64,000 bases of DNA from an uncultured Treponema sp. (GTDB taxonomy: Bacteria; Spirochaetota; Spirochaetia; Treponematales; Treponemataceae). The translations under genes were made by a program, and so were the position numbers. The stretch lies in NCBI GenBank assembly GCA_937885175.1, contig CAKZZO010000128.1:1-64000 (forward strand). Direction: 5' to 3'. Below the pieces are notes generated by a model. That model searched no databases. It was not told the origin of the DNA and saw only the letters and a list, made by a program, of their open reading frames with translations. Positions 7,967 to 17,543 of the stretch are shown here, in pieces. Within the stretch, counting starts at the first letter, position 1. Every line of letters starts with the position of its first letter.

Positions 7967-10045
7967 ATGTCGTTGGGAATAAAAACAAAAATAAATCTGG
8001 CGCTGGTTATGCTCATTTTTGTGACAAGCGCCGCAATCGTGCTTTTCAGTTATCGGAAGTCATCTGCTGAACTCACCGCTGCCGTGGACACAGGAAACCT
8101 TGACCTTGTGCACACCGTTGCGGCGGAAATTCAGACGATTAACGAACGCGAGTTTAAAATGCTTGAGACCGTGGCAAATCTTTCGATTATACGAGACCCT
8201 GATGTGGACATGAGGGAAAAATGGCTGCTGGCAAACACCACCACCGGCGGAAATCCGCACTACTTTGGCATGGGCTTTTTTAACGCAGACGGTGTCGGCT
8301 ATGCCACATCAGGTAAATGGAGCGATCTGCACACCCGCCGCTACGTTTCAGAGGCAATGAAAGGAAACAGGGCCCTGCAGGATCCTGACTTTAGTCCTGT
8401 TACGGGTAAATTCAGTTCATATTACGGTACGCCGGTCTACGACCAGAATGGAAGGCGCATCGGCTCCGCATCTGTCGTTGTGGATGCCACGGAATTGTGC
8501 AAGACCATGGCGCAAATCAGCGTGGGTAAAAATTCCCATCCCTTTGTCATCAGCCAGTTGAGCGGAAAATACGTGGCCCATGAGAATCAGCAGCTTGTGG
8601 CGGACGGCATCGTGGTGGAGGAAGTTGTCTCGGAAGGCTTCAAGCCCATTATGGCAAAAATCAAGGCAGGAGAAACGGGAACAGAAGTTTTTTATGATGA
8701 GGTTGCAAAAGAAAAATTTTCCGTTGCCTACCAGCCCATTCCCGGCAGCCACTGGAGTGCCGTCTGTCTTGCCCCCTACAGTGATTTCTACAGCGGCGTA
8801 GGAGAACTGCTCCGCGCCATGATTTTCATCGGCATTACGGCACTGATTATCGCCTTTATAGTGGGTCTCGTGGTGGTAAACCTTTCAGTCAGGCCCCTTT
8901 CCCGTGTAAGTTCCGCAATCGAAGGCATTGCAAGCGGAGACGCGGACCTTACCAAGCGGCTTGAATCATCTGCACAGGACGAAATCGGTCATCTGGTAAA
9001 AGGCTTTAATGATTTTACCGGAAAACTACAGCAGATTGTTACTGAACTAAAGGCTTCCAAGGGAGAACTGCATGATTACGGCGAACGCTTAGGCGGCATG
9101 ATTCAGAACAACGCCTCCATGCTATCCCTCATGCTGACCAACATCAAAGAAGTAAACGGCGAAATCTCAAACCAGCATGAAAAAGTCGGCAGCACACAGA
9201 ATGCGGTCGAAGACATTTCAGGGGCAGTTGAGCAGCTGCGGGAAATGCTCTTAAAACAGGAGCAGGGCGTTGAGCAGGCTTCCTCCGCCGTTACGGAAAT
9301 GATTGGCAACATCGAGTCTGTATCCCACTCCGTTGAAAAAATGGCGGGAGAATTTGACCTTCTGCAGGGAGACGTAAGCAACGGCATTCAGCGTCAGCAT
9401 GAAGTGAACGAGCAGATTCAGCAGATTGAGCAGCAGTCAAAGATGCTGAATGAGGCAAATGTGGTCATCTCATCTATTGCAGACCAGACCAATCTGCTTG
9501 CCATGAACGCCGCCATAGAAGCGGCGCACGCGGGAGAGGCAGGAAAAGGCTTTGCCGTTGTTGCTGACGAAATCCGCAAACTTTCCGAAACATCTTCAAC
9601 ACAGTCAAAGAATATCGGCACTCAGTTGAAGGCGATTCTGTCTTCCATTTCAAATGTCGTCACCGCATCAAATCTTTCAGACCGGGCATTCAGTGCCGTA
9701 GCGGAAAAACTGCAGGGCACGAGCAGCCTTGTGCACCAGATTAAACTGGCCATGGACGAGCAGAGCGAGGGAAGCAAGCAGATTGGCGAGGCATTAAGCT
9801 ACATGAATGACGCCACGGGACAAGTCCGTACTGCTTCTGATGGCGTGGACACGGCACGAAAGGGAATCGTAGGAGACGTTACCGCTTTGGGTCAGTCATC
9901 CGATGCCGTTAAAGATTTGGTCGCCCGCATGGCAGAAGAAGTCAAGCACATTGAGGAAGATGACGACAGTCTGATGAACATCGCAACGTCAATCAACGGC
10001 ACGATTTACCGCATCGGAAGTCAGATTGACCAGTTCAAGGTGTAA
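7967..10045 (+). CDS. methyl-accepting chemotaxis protein, Cache type
   Basis: The 692-residue receptor has a first membrane segment at about 9-29, a periplasmic Cache-type sensing domain at about 35-275, a second membrane segment at about 282-305, a HAMP domain ([18 protein letters not shown] onward) and a C-terminal signalling coiled coil. The conserved hairpin tip is clear: [20 protein letters not shown] near 510-530, where CheW and CheA bind. Eukaryote-like nutrients or amino acids are typical Cache ligands, but the ligand here is not deducible. GGAGG precedes the ATG. It is the second gene of a two-gene transcript ending in a strong terminator. No CheB/CheR pentapeptide is visible at the C-terminus (QIDQFKV). 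Confidence 0.95.
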   Translation: MSLGIKTKINLALVMLIFVTSAAIVLFSYRKSSAELTAAVDTGNLDLVHTVAAEIQTINEREFKMLETVANLSIIRDPDVDMREKWLLANTTTGGNPHYFGMGFFNADGVGYATSGKWSDLHTRRYVSEAMKGNRALQDPDFSPVTGKFSSYYGTPVYDQNGRRIGSASVVVDATELCKTMAQISVGKNSHPFVISQLSGKYVAHENQQLVADGIVVEEVVSEGFKPIMAKIKAGETGTEVFYDEVAKEKFSVAYQPIPGSHWSAVCLAPYSDFYSGVGELLRAMIFIGITALIIAFIVGLVVVNLSVRPLSRVSSAIEGIASGDADLTKRLESSAQDEIGHLVKGFNDFTGKLQQIVTELKASKGELHDYGERLGGMIQNNASMLSLMLTNIKEVNGEISNQHEKVGSTQNAVEDISGAVEQLREMLLKQEQGVEQASSAVTEMIGNIESVSHSVEKMAGEFDLLQGDVSNGIQRQHEVNEQIQQIEQQSKMLNEANVVISSIADQTNLLAMNAAIEAAHAGEAGKGFAVVADEIRKLSETSSTQSKNIGTQLKAILSSISNVVTASNLSDRAFSAVAEKLQGTSSLVHQIKLAMDEQSEGSKQIGEALSYMNDATGQVRTASDGVDTARKGIVGDVTALGQSSDAVKDLVARMAEEVKHIEEDDDSLMNIATSINGTIYRIGSQIDQFKV

Positions 10046-10057
10046 AATGCCATTGCA

Positions 10058-10092
10058 AGCCGTCCGACAATCGGATGGCTTTTCTTTTTTTA
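10058..10092 (+). terminator. intrinsic terminator after the chemotaxis receptor gene
   Basis: AGCCGTCCGA (10058-10067) pairs with TCGGATGGCT (10071-10080), ten pairs with one G-T, followed by a T-rich tract of TTTCTTTTTTTATT. Confidence 0.9.
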
Positions 10093-10100
10093 TTCCAATG

Positions 10101-10129
10101 TGTACTTTCTGGCAAAACTAGGGTATACT
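10101..10129 (+). promoter_or_regulatory. probable promoter of CapA-like gene
   Basis: TATACT (10124-10129) has a weak -35 partner TGTACT (10101-10106) at 17 bases. The chosen ATG at 10136 is only six bases after the -10 box, so the transcript could be leaderless. Confidence 0.45.
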
Positions 10130-10135
10130 GGAATA

Positions 10136-11323
10136 ATGAAAGCATCAGTCTTCCGCATACTCCAGACTTCTCTCCTTGTCCTGCTCGTCAGTTGCGGAAG
10201 TACGGCAGTCATTTCCTCCGTAGAAGAAGCCGCACCGCCCCAAGAAAAAAAAGAAGTCGAATCCCGCATTACCCTGCTCTTTGCGGGAGACATCATGGCC
10301 CACAGTGTCAACTATAATTTCGGTCACTTTGATGCAATCTGGAGCGATATTGCCCCTCTTGTTTCTGCGGCAGACCTTGCTTTTGCCAACGTTGAAGCCC
10401 CTGTTGCGGACTCACTCCCCTGGAGCACCTATCCCCAGTTCAACATGCATGGCAGTTACATAGATGCGGCGGTCAATGCAGGTTTTGACGTGTTTTCCCT
10501 TGCCAACAACCACACCAACGATCAGAGCCTGACCGGAATGCGGGGAACGCTCAACTATTTTAAAAGCAAAAAAAATATCTGGGCATGCGGCATCAAGGAA
10601 AAACCGAACACAGCCCTCACCTATCAAATTGTCGAAAAAAAAGGCTGGACGATTCTTTTTGTCGCCTTTACGGAAATACTGAATTCCCCGGACAGCGCAG
10701 GCTACATTGACTACATTCCGTCCAAAGGAAAAGAGCGCGAGGAGATTATAAGCGACCTTAAAAAACTGCGGAAAGAACACCCTTGCGATGTCTTTGTCGT
10801 CAGCGTCCATGCCGATGAGCCCGAATACATCAGAAAAGTACATGACTATCAGAAAAAATTCTATCATGCCCTTTTTCAGGAGGCTCACGCCGACATCGTT
10901 TGGTCAAATCACGCCCATGTCGTAAAAGAATGGGAAGTGGTGAGCGCAGATGATGAGCAGACAGGCGGAAAACGGAACGGTCTCATTATGTACGCAAACG
11001 GAAACACAATCAGCGGTCAGCGCACAAATCCTCAGTTCAAAAAGCCTGACACCGAGCGTGATTACACTGGTGACGGACTTTTGATGCAGGTAAGCCTGGC
11101 CAAGCGCACCGATGCAGGCGGAAATACAAGCCTCAGCATAAAGAGCCTTGAACCGCATTTCATCACAACCTACATCACGCCCGCATGGCAGTTTGTAGTA
11201 CGGCTTTTGGATGATGACCTTTCCCGCGCCCTCCAGCGGGCAGGGCTTTCCGTTTGGGCAGACTACCTTGCTGAGCGAAAAAAAATCATGGATAAACTGA
11301 AGGAAAAATCACTATGGCAATAG
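10136..11323 (+). CDS. CapA family lipoprotein (metallophosphatase-like fold)
   Basis: The 395-residue product belongs to the CapA/PgsA family named for poly-gamma-glutamate capsule synthesis, a calcineurin-like phosphoesterase relative. Motifs: LLFAGDIMAHS near the start of the domain, FANVEAPV, SLANNHTND and WSNHAHVVKEWEV. ATG 10136 is preferred over the frame opening at 10100 because it gives a lipoprotein signal peptide ending in LVSC (Cys20), placing the enzyme on the membrane surface. No ribosome binding site is visible. The other capsule genes (pgsB, pgsC) are not nearby, so a capsule role is doubtful; many CapA homologues are stand-alone. The 3' end overlaps the helicase gene by 10 bases. 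Confidence 0.85.
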   Translation: MKASVFRILQTSLLVLLVSCGSTAVISSVEEAAPPQEKKEVESRITLLFAGDIMAHSVNYNFGHFDAIWSDIAPLVSAADLAFANVEAPVADSLPWSTYPQFNMHGSYIDAAVNAGFDVFSLANNHTNDQSLTGMRGTLNYFKSKKNIWACGIKEKPNTALTYQIVEKKGWTILFVAFTEILNSPDSAGYIDYIPSKGKEREEIISDLKKLRKEHPCDVFVVSVHADEPEYIRKVHDYQKKFYHALFQEAHADIVWSNHAHVVKEWEVVSADDEQTGGKRNGLIMYANGNTISGQRTNPQFKKPDTERDYTGDGLLMQVSLAKRTDAGGNTSLSIKSLEPHFITTYITPAWQFVVRLLDDDLSRALQRAGLSVWADYLAERKKIMDKLKEKSLWQ

Positions 11324-13899
11324 ATTACGAAAAACTCCCCGTATATGAACAGAAACAGCGCATTTTGGACACCCTGTCCAGTCATCAGGTAATTGTCGTG
11401 CAGTCACCCACTGGCAGCGGAAAGACCACGCAGATTCCCGTCATTCTGCACGAGGCAGGTTACTCCGCAAACGGTGTCATTGCCGTCACCCAGCCCCGCC
11501 GCATTGCTGCCCTGAGCGTCAGCGAATTTATCGCTCGGCAGTTAAAGACAAATTATCCCGGTCTTGTGGGCTACAAGATGCGCTTTGAGGACAAAACTGA
11601 CGCAAGTACAAAAATCAAGATTATGACAGACGGCATCTTGCTGCAGGAGATGAAACTTGACCCCTGGCTCAGCAAATACTCGGTAGTCATGGTTGACGAA
11701 GCCCATGAACGGAGCCTGAACATCGACTTTGTACTGGGCTTACTTAAACGTGTCCTTGCCCAGCGGAAAGACTTTAAGGTGATTGTCTCCAGCGCGACCA
11801 TGAATGCCGAGGCTTTCAGTGCCTATTTTGACGGCTGCCCCATTGTGACCATTGACACCGTAACTTTCCCCGTCACCATGATTTACGACCCGCCCGCCAT
11901 GAAAATCACCACGACCACCGAAAGCGGCTGCGAGGCAATTTTACGGAAGATTGAAACAACGATTGACCGTGTACTGGACAACAAGGACGAGGGAGATATT
12001 TTGGTTTTTCTTCCGGGAGAAAAAATCATACGGGACTGCGTTCGTCGCCTTACCTTTGCCCCCTTCCACAGCAAAATCCACATCATCCCCCTCTATGGTC
12101 GTCTTCCAAAGGAGGAGCAGGAGCGGGTATTTGATGACGCGCCTTTCGGAAAGAAAAAAGTCATCGTCTCCACAAACATTGCGGAAACCTCAGTAACGAT
12201 TAACGGCGTAACCACGGTCATTGATTCAGGGCTGGCAAAACTGAATTTCTATAATCCCCGTACCTACACCTCCAGCCTGATAGAAGCACCTGTAAGCAAG
12301 GCCAGTTGCAACCAGCGGCGAGGTCGGGCGGGAAGAACCTGTGCGGGCACCTGCTACCGCCTCTACAGCCGTGACGATTTTGAAAGCCGCCAGCTCTACA
12401 CTACCGAAGAAATCTACCGCACGGATTTAAGCGAAGTTGTCCTACGCATGGCGGAACTGGGCATCACTGATTTTGAGTCCTTTGACTTTATCTCGCCGCC
12501 GGGACAGGAAGGTATTTTAGGAGCCATCGACACCCTGAACCTTCTGGGCGCGCTGAACGAAGACCGCACCCTTTCTTCCATCGGAAAAATGATGACCGAA
12601 TTTCCCCTGGAACCTCGCGTAAGCCGCATCCTAGTGGAAAGCATCATGCGTTACCCCGAAGTTCTGGACGAAGCCCTGATTGCGGCGGCTTTTTTAAGCA
12701 CCACCTCTCCTTTTGTACTGCCTCCGGGAGAAGAAATGGACGCCCGCAAGGCACATCACGCCTTCCGAGACATCCAGGGTGATTTTGTCTCCTATGTCCG
12801 CCTCTTCCGCACCTACACCAGCATGAAAAATCAGGAGCGTTTCTGCAAGAACAACTACCTTGACGAAAAAATCATGCTGGAAATCGTAAACATCAAGCAG
12901 CAGCTGGAAGAAGAAATTACCGCACTGGGCATTCCGATTACTGGCGGCGGCTCCATGGACGATTACCTGTGCTGTATTGCGGCGGGCATGATTCAGTTTG
13001 TCTGCGTGCGTGAAGGACGGGAAAACTACCGCAGCCTTACCGCAGACCATATTTCAATCCACCCCGGAAGCAGCATGTTCCGCAACGACCCGCTTTTTAT
13101 TGTGGCAGGAGAAATCGTGCGTACCAGCCGAATGTTCGCCATGAGCGTCTCTCCCCTCACCAGAACGCTTTTAAAACGCATTTCTCCCGATTTGGAGGAA
13201 AGGCTGAACATCGCCCGGGGAAAAAGAGGCCGCTCCCTTACAGGAAACCTTGAATACACTGGCGGCGAATTTAGAAATCAAAAGGAAGCAGTCGGGCGTG
13301 ATGACGGCTATTTTGGCGGACGGGCACATAAAGTCAAGGATGAAAACATCGTTACCATTGGCGGAAGTCAGTTTGAACTGCAAAAGTCCAAGGGAAAGAA
13401 AATGCTCGTGCTCCCCTTTGAGCCATTCAAATCCGCCCTGCTTGCCGAACACGATGAAAACCGACTTGCACAGATTGGCGGTCTAAAGGGAAAGATTCTG
13501 CTTAAAGGCGGCGAACTTTTGGCTGGCGAAAAAGTCGAACTGATTTGCAAACTGACCAAAACGCTGAACCTGCTCCCCCTAGGCGAAAAAGACTGGCCGC
13601 GGGGCATGAACGTACAGCTGGGAAAAGATGACGGCACGCAAAAACTGATTGCAAGTCTGGACTATGTGCTTCGGGTCACCATGGCAAAGGCAAAAAGCCG
13701 CGAATACGGTTTTATCTGCCTCTATACCGACGGCAAGGGCACCTACTGGTTCAAGGTCAGCCGCGGCTTTGCAACGGCATTGAACGAAAGTCTTTCCAGC
13801 CTTGAAACACTGATTGACGAAGCAACTGTAGACCTAAGCCCCGCCCAAAAGGAAAAAGTCAACATCGTCTACCGCGTACTGAACGGTCTATATGACTAG
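11314..13899 (+). CDS. hrpA: HrpA-type DEAH-box ATP-dependent RNA helicase
   Basis: The 861-residue protein shows all SF2 DEAH helicase signatures: PTGSGKTTQIP (32-42), the DEAH box in VDEAHERSLNID (DEAH at 128-131), SSAT near 159, STNIAETSVTI, and motif VI QRRGRAGRT (334-342). The helicase-associated HA2 region follows, then a C-terminal extension with no catalytic motifs. It is shorter than the about 1300-residue E. coli HrpA. It probably remodels structured RNA, with the substrate unknown. GAAGGA precedes the ATG. It overlaps the CapA-like gene and converges on ruvC with a 12-base overlap, so no terminator lies between them. Confidence 0.9.
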   Translation: MAIDYEKLPVYEQKQRILDTLSSHQVIVVQSPTGSGKTTQIPVILHEAGYSANGVIAVTQPRRIAALSVSEFIARQLKTNYPGLVGYKMRFEDKTDASTKIKIMTDGILLQEMKLDPWLSKYSVVMVDEAHERSLNIDFVLGLLKRVLAQRKDFKVIVSSATMNAEAFSAYFDGCPIVTIDTVTFPVTMIYDPPAMKITTTTESGCEAILRKIETTIDRVLDNKDEGDILVFLPGEKIIRDCVRRLTFAPFHSKIHIIPLYGRLPKEEQERVFDDAPFGKKKVIVSTNIAETSVTINGVTTVIDSGLAKLNFYNPRTYTSSLIEAPVSKASCNQRRGRAGRTCAGTCYRLYSRDDFESRQLYTTEEIYRTDLSEVVLRMAELGITDFESFDFISPPGQEGILGAIDTLNLLGALNEDRTLSSIGKMMTEFPLEPRVSRILVESIMRYPEVLDEALIAAAFLSTTSPFVLPPGEEMDARKAHHAFRDIQGDFVSYVRLFRTYTSMKNQERFCKNNYLDEKIMLEIVNIKQQLEEEITALGIPITGGGSMDDYLCCIAAGMIQFVCVREGRENYRSLTADHISIHPGSSMFRNDPLFIVAGEIVRTSRMFAMSVSPLTRTLLKRISPDLEERLNIARGKRGRSLTGNLEYTGGEFRNQKEAVGRDDGYFGGRAHKVKDENIVTIGGSQFELQKSKGKKMLVLPFEPFKSALLAEHDENRLAQIGGLKGKILLKGGELLAGEKVELICKLTKTLNLLPLGEKDWPRGMNVQLGKDDGTQKLIASLDYVLRVTMAKAKSREYGFICLYTDGKGTYWFKVSRGFATALNESLSSLETLIDEATVDLSPAQKEKVNIVYRVLNGLYD

Positions 13900-14376
13900 C
13901 CTCGTGGAATGGATATGTGTAATCGCGGCGGCAAGGGCATCTGCGGCATGGTCAGGCTTCGGTTCTGTCTCCAGATTCAGGAGTATCTTGACATACCGCT
14001 CCACCAGTTCCTTGTCTGCCTTGCCGCTTCCCGTCACCGAGGTTTTAATCTGATTGGGCGTATACACTGAAAGCGGAATGGCAAATTGGGCAAGGCACAG
14101 AGTCACCACGCCTTTTGCCTCCGCCACATTGAGGGCACTGGTGACGTTGCGGGCAAAATACAGGGTCTCCATGCTCGCCTCATCCGGCTTAAATTCCTCA
14201 AGCACAGCCACAAGACGGTTGTAGATAGAGAGCAGTCGCGTTCCGTGCTCATCGTCTGGTGATGTTTCAATTATGCCGTAACTCACCAGACGCTTACTCT
14301 GACCGACAGCATCCACAATGCCAAATCCCGTGTGGGCAAGTCCTGGGTCAATGCCAATTATCCGCTTTTTTTTCAT
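13888..14376 (-). CDS. ruvC: Holliday junction resolvase RuvC
   Basis: The 162-residue protein (from Met at 14376) has the RuvC RNase H fold. Catalytic residues are visible: Asp10 in GIDPG, Glu70 in SMETLYF, and His143/Asp146 in DHAADALAAAITH. The D-E-H-D set, with His rather than Asp as third residue, matches the Thermus-type active site. It cuts four-way junctions produced by RuvAB branch migration; ruvA and ruvB are not in the window. The frame extends ten codons upstream to a TTG at 14406, but that start abuts the T-run of the yebC terminator, so the inner ATG is preferred. The 3' end overlaps the helicase gene. Confidence 0.95.
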   Translation of the reverse strand: MKKKRIIGIDPGLAHTGFGIVDAVGQSKRLVSYGIIETSPDDEHGTRLLSIYNRLVAVLEEFKPDEASMETLYFARNVTSALNVAEAKGVVTLCLAQFAIPLSVYTPNQIKTSVTGSGKADKELVERYVKILLNLETEPKPDHAADALAAAITHIHSTRLVI

Positions 14377-14403
14377 GCTCTGCCATTCAGCTTCGTCCAC
14401 CAA

Positions 14404-14434
14404 CAAAAAAAGCCCTGACCCAAAAAGTCAGAGC
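14404..14434 (-). terminator. intrinsic terminator after yebC
   Basis: Read on the minus strand, GCTCTGAC pairs with GTCAGGGC (plus-strand positions 14427-14434 and 14412-14419) and is followed directly by a run of T. The T-run ends where the ruvC frame opens, so ruvC probably depends on read-through or on a promoter inside this short gap. Confidence 0.85.
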
Positions 14435-14446
14435 CTTTTCCTGTCA

Positions 14447-14480
14447 TGTCACTATCGGACACGCCCGATAATCCTATTCG
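14447..14480. repeat. divergent half-copy of a palindromic repeat
   Basis: TGTCACTATCGG ... CGCCCGATAATC, directly downstream of the yebC stop, resembles one half of the 66-bp palindrome at 58674-58739 (TGTCATT, then ATCGGG and CCCGAT arms). The inner stem TATCGG/CCGATA is kept. Several positions differ, so this is a degenerate copy. Confidence 0.45.
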
Positions 14481-14481
14481 C

Positions 14482-15225
14482 TTACGCTTCCGGATCGAAG
14501 TCGTCAGGATATTCTACGGTTGAATAGACATTCTGAACGTCTTCATCTTCTTCCAGACGGTCAAGGAGTTTCTGCACTTTTGCAGCAGTTTCCTTGTCAA
14601 CAGCATTGTATGCCATCGGAACCATGTTCACGCCGGCAGAAAGTGATTCGTAGCCCTTGCCCTGCAGTGCTTCAAGAACTCCGTCAAAACTGCCCGGCTG
14701 AGTAGTTACCGTGATAACACCGTCTTCGTTTACGATGTCATCAGCACCTGCTTCCAAAGCAACTTCCATCAGTTCATCTTCGCTTACTTTTTCTGCATCG
14801 TACTCGATAACGCCCTTGCGCTCGAACATACGGCTTACGGAACCAGATGTACCCAGGTTTCCGCCAGTCTTATTGAAGATGTTGCGGACGTTTGCAGCCG
14901 CACGGTTCTTGTTGTCGGTCAAAACCTCAACCAGAACAGCAACGCCACCTGCTGCGTATCCCTCGTACACCAATTCTTCATAGTTTGCAGCACCAGTTTC
15001 ACCAGTTCCCTTTTTGATTGCGCGCTCGATGTTGTCTTTCGGCATGGAAGCGGCACGTGCCTTCAAAATAGCAGTGCGCAAGCGCGGGTTAGCATTCGGG
15101 TCACCACCGCCCATCTTTGCAGCGATAGAAATTTCCTTGATAAACTTTGTAAACAACTGTCCACGCTTAGCATCTGCAATACCCTTAGCGTGTTTAATGG
15201 TAGACCATTTACTGTGTCCTGACAT
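14482..15225 (-). CDS. yebC: YebC/PmpR family protein
   Basis: The 247-residue protein begins MSGHSKWSTIKHAKGIADAK, the signature opening of the YebC family, and has the usual full length (about 240-250). Conserved internal parts include NPRLRTAILKARAASMP, GTGETGAANYEELVYEGY, and the Ala/Gly-rich segment EVALEAGADD. Members are cytoplasmic; they were described as DNA-binding transcriptional regulators, and more recent work links YebC-type proteins to relief of ribosome stalling at proline stretches. AGGAG lies at a good distance upstream of the ATG. The gene has its own promoter and its own terminator. Next to ruvC, as in many bacteria where yebC and ruv genes cluster. Confidence 0.97.
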   Translation of the reverse strand: MSGHSKWSTIKHAKGIADAKRGQLFTKFIKEISIAAKMGGGDPNANPRLRTAILKARAASMPKDNIERAIKKGTGETGAANYEELVYEGYAAGGVAVLVEVLTDNKNRAAANVRNIFNKTGGNLGTSGSVSRMFERKGVIEYDAEKVSEDELMEVALEAGADDIVNEDGVITVTTQPGSFDGVLEALQGKGYESLSAGVNMVPMAYNAVDKETAAKVQKLLDRLEEDEDVQNVYSTVEYPDDFDPEA

Positions 15226-15264
15226 TATATGCTCCTAAAAAATAAAATCAAAGTATAGTTCCTT

Positions 15265-15294
15265 ATGATACCAAAAAATAAAATATAGTGTCAA
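15265..15294 (-). promoter_or_regulatory. promoter of yebC
   Basis: On the minus strand TTGACA (15294-15289) and TATCAT (15270-15265) are spaced by 18 bases. The -35 box starts one base after the stop codon of the upstream gene. Confidence 0.75.
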
Positions 15295-17538
15295 CTAGAA
15301 CAGTTTCTTTAATCCGCCACCCAGTGCATTTTTTGCCGCATCCGTCGCCGCTGCCTTTCCTGCATTGGTGAGCGCATTGGCAAGTTCCTTCTTCTTTGCC
15401 TCCAGCTGGTCATTCAGACTGTTCACGCTGTTGCTTGCATTGTTGAGTGACGTATTGATGCCCGTAAATTCAGTGATTTTGGACATTGCACCGCCAGACA
15501 TTTCGTCAATCTTTGCCTGTTCTTCCTTAACCTTTGCCAGAGCCTTTGCACTCGCCTCACCCATCATGGTAGAAGCCATTGACTGCATGGCATTCATCAG
15601 CTTTTTATCCAAGTCACTGGTGATGTTCAGGTCAAGGCCATGTACCGGACTAAATCCAACCTTTGCTCCCAGAGTCAAATCCTTAATCGAAGCAATTGCG
15701 CTTTGATAGAGTTTGTCAGCAGTTTCGTTGGGAAGTGCCGCCGAGGTCAATTTGACTGGATTCATACCAAGTTTTCCGTCAATGCCAAAACTGTAGTCAG
15801 CATCAGCCGTAAGGGTACCCGTAATAGTCGTAATGCCCTCTAGAGACGGAACCCCGTCAGCAGAAACCGCCTTGGTCATATCCATTGTAAAGGGATAGTT
15901 ATTGCCGCTATAGTTTCCTGTAATCAGAGGTGCCGTCGAGTCTGTACGTGCGTCGATGGTCAACCCCGCCCTATGCACTTGCTTTTCCGTAGTATAGGAA
16001 CCTTTTGCCACCATGGGGGCACCGCGCTTATCCATGTCGCTGGAAATATCGGTTGCCGTTGCCTCCAATCCCAGACCAGAAGCCGCAAGGTGCTCAATCA
16101 GAAACTTCGGCACTCTGTCCGCCTTCCAATACACGTCACGTCCAGCAAGACGACCGGTAGCAGTCTTTTTCTTTGCCTTCTTTGCCTTTTTGTCAGCCTT
16201 TTCTTTTGAATCACCGTCAGCCGCATTTGCATTTTTCATGCCGCCGGCATAGTCAATCGCCTGTTTCAGATAGGGATAATATTTTCCCAGCGTCTCATAG
16301 GCAACGCTGTCCAGACAGCCGGAAAGAATGCCTTTTGCCGTATCTCCATTAAAGGAAGTATACATGCCTATTTTTTCGCTAATCAAAGCCTTGTCCTCGG
16401 CAACAGTCTTAGCCAGCTCATCAGAAAGCTGCTTTACCTTGTCCGCATCTCCCTTGATTGCATTGCTGACATTCTCCACATTTTCCTTGACCTTTTTTCC
16501 GCTTTCCAATGCAGCGGTCACTTTGGAAACAGCATCCTGAATCTGTGCAGGGGTCTTCAGGTTGTTCACATTAAGGGAAGCGAGCGACTGGGCTGATGAC
16601 TGGAAACTCTTTACCTGAGATTCAATTTCAGCAGGCTTTGCCTTCCATGAGTCCACAATTGTCTGTACCTGGGCTTCCACTTCCTTGGCCTTTTCCGCAG
16701 TCTTAAAGTTTTCCTTGATGTCCTGAGCGACATTCTGGGGATTGTAGGCTGCGAAGGCGGCAGTCAGATTGTCTTTTGCCGTATCAAGTGCCGTTCCGCT
16801 TTTTTCTTTAAGGGCAGAATAGAAGCCGCTTTCATCCTTTACTTCCTCTACCTTCTGCTTAACAGCCTTTGCGGGCAGTGCGCCGCTGGATTTTCGCTCC
16901 GTTCCCAGTGCAACACCTGAAATTTCAATGTTCTCCGCATCAAAACGACCGCGCAAAAGTTGAGCCAGATTGAAGTTCAGGTCAAGTTTTTCAAACTCAA
17001 AGATATTCTTCATCGGCTCATCTTTATTCGCCTGGGCCAAATGATTTACCGTAAGCTGGGCTCCAAAAATCTCCACGCGCACAGAATCAATGTCACACTT
17101 GGCGGCAAAAACATTCTGCATTGCGCTCTTAATTCCGTACTTAACCACCTGATTCTTAAAGAGCGTCACGGTAATGCCCACTGCAGCAATCACCGCAGCC
17201 ACCGCAACAAAGGAACCGACCTTAACGCGCCCCTTGTTCTTCTTGATTGACTTTGCAATGACTTTCAGCCGATTGAGTTCTTTTTTGGTCAGTTCCGTAT
17301 CCATGGGAATGGCAAGTTTTTCCTTTCCCTTTACGTTTACTTTCTTAAAAAGTGACTGTACGTATGCGATGTCGTCTTCAATGTAGAGTTTTTTGAGAAT
17401 TTTCCTGTCAAACTGCTGCTGGGTGTACTTTTTTTTCAGAAGCCCGGGCAGTTTTTTTGCACTCACTTTTTTAGGCTCTTTTTTTGTTTTTTTTGCCACA
17501 GCCTTTTCTTCGGTCTTTGCCACTTTCTTATCTGCCAT
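15295..17538 (-). CDS. TIGR03545 family protein
   Basis: The 747-residue protein starts with a Lys-rich cytoplasmic segment, a single membrane segment at about 108-127 (GSFVAVAAVIAAVGITVTLF) and a long extracytoplasmic part. The part after the membrane segment (IFGAQLTVNHLAQANKDE, LDLNFNLAQLLRGRFDAENI) resembles AsmA/DUF748-type lipid-transfer-like proteins. Two Lys/Ala/Glu-rich coiled-coil regions follow, at about 240-420 and near the C-terminus (LNDQLEAKKKELANAL). TIGR03545 proteins are uncharacterised and are typically adjacent to TIGR03546 proteins, exactly as here, where the partner ends six bases upstream. Envelope maintenance or lipid transport is an inference from fold resemblance only. 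Confidence 0.85.
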   Translation of the reverse strand: MADKKVAKTEEKAVAKKTKKEPKKVSAKKLPGLLKKKYTQQQFDRKILKKLYIEDDIAYVQSLFKKVNVKGKEKLAIPMDTELTKKELNRLKVIAKSIKKNKGRVKVGSFVAVAAVIAAVGITVTLFKNQVVKYGIKSAMQNVFAAKCDIDSVRVEIFGAQLTVNHLAQANKDEPMKNIFEFEKLDLNFNLAQLLRGRFDAENIEISGVALGTERKSSGALPAKAVKQKVEEVKDESGFYSALKEKSGTALDTAKDNLTAAFAAYNPQNVAQDIKENFKTAEKAKEVEAQVQTIVDSWKAKPAEIESQVKSFQSSAQSLASLNVNNLKTPAQIQDAVSKVTAALESGKKVKENVENVSNAIKGDADKVKQLSDELAKTVAEDKALISEKIGMYTSFNGDTAKGILSGCLDSVAYETLGKYYPYLKQAIDYAGGMKNANAADGDSKEKADKKAKKAKKKTATGRLAGRDVYWKADRVPKFLIEHLAASGLGLEATATDISSDMDKRGAPMVAKGSYTTEKQVHRAGLTIDARTDSTAPLITGNYSGNNYPFTMDMTKAVSADGVPSLEGITTITGTLTADADYSFGIDGKLGMNPVKLTSAALPNETADKLYQSAIASIKDLTLGAKVGFSPVHGLDLNITSDLDKKLMNAMQSMASTMMGEASAKALAKVKEEQAKIDEMSGGAMSKITEFTGINTSLNNASNSVNSLNDQLEAKKKELANALTNAGKAAATDAAKNALGGGLKKLF

Positions 17539-17543
17539 CGTGA

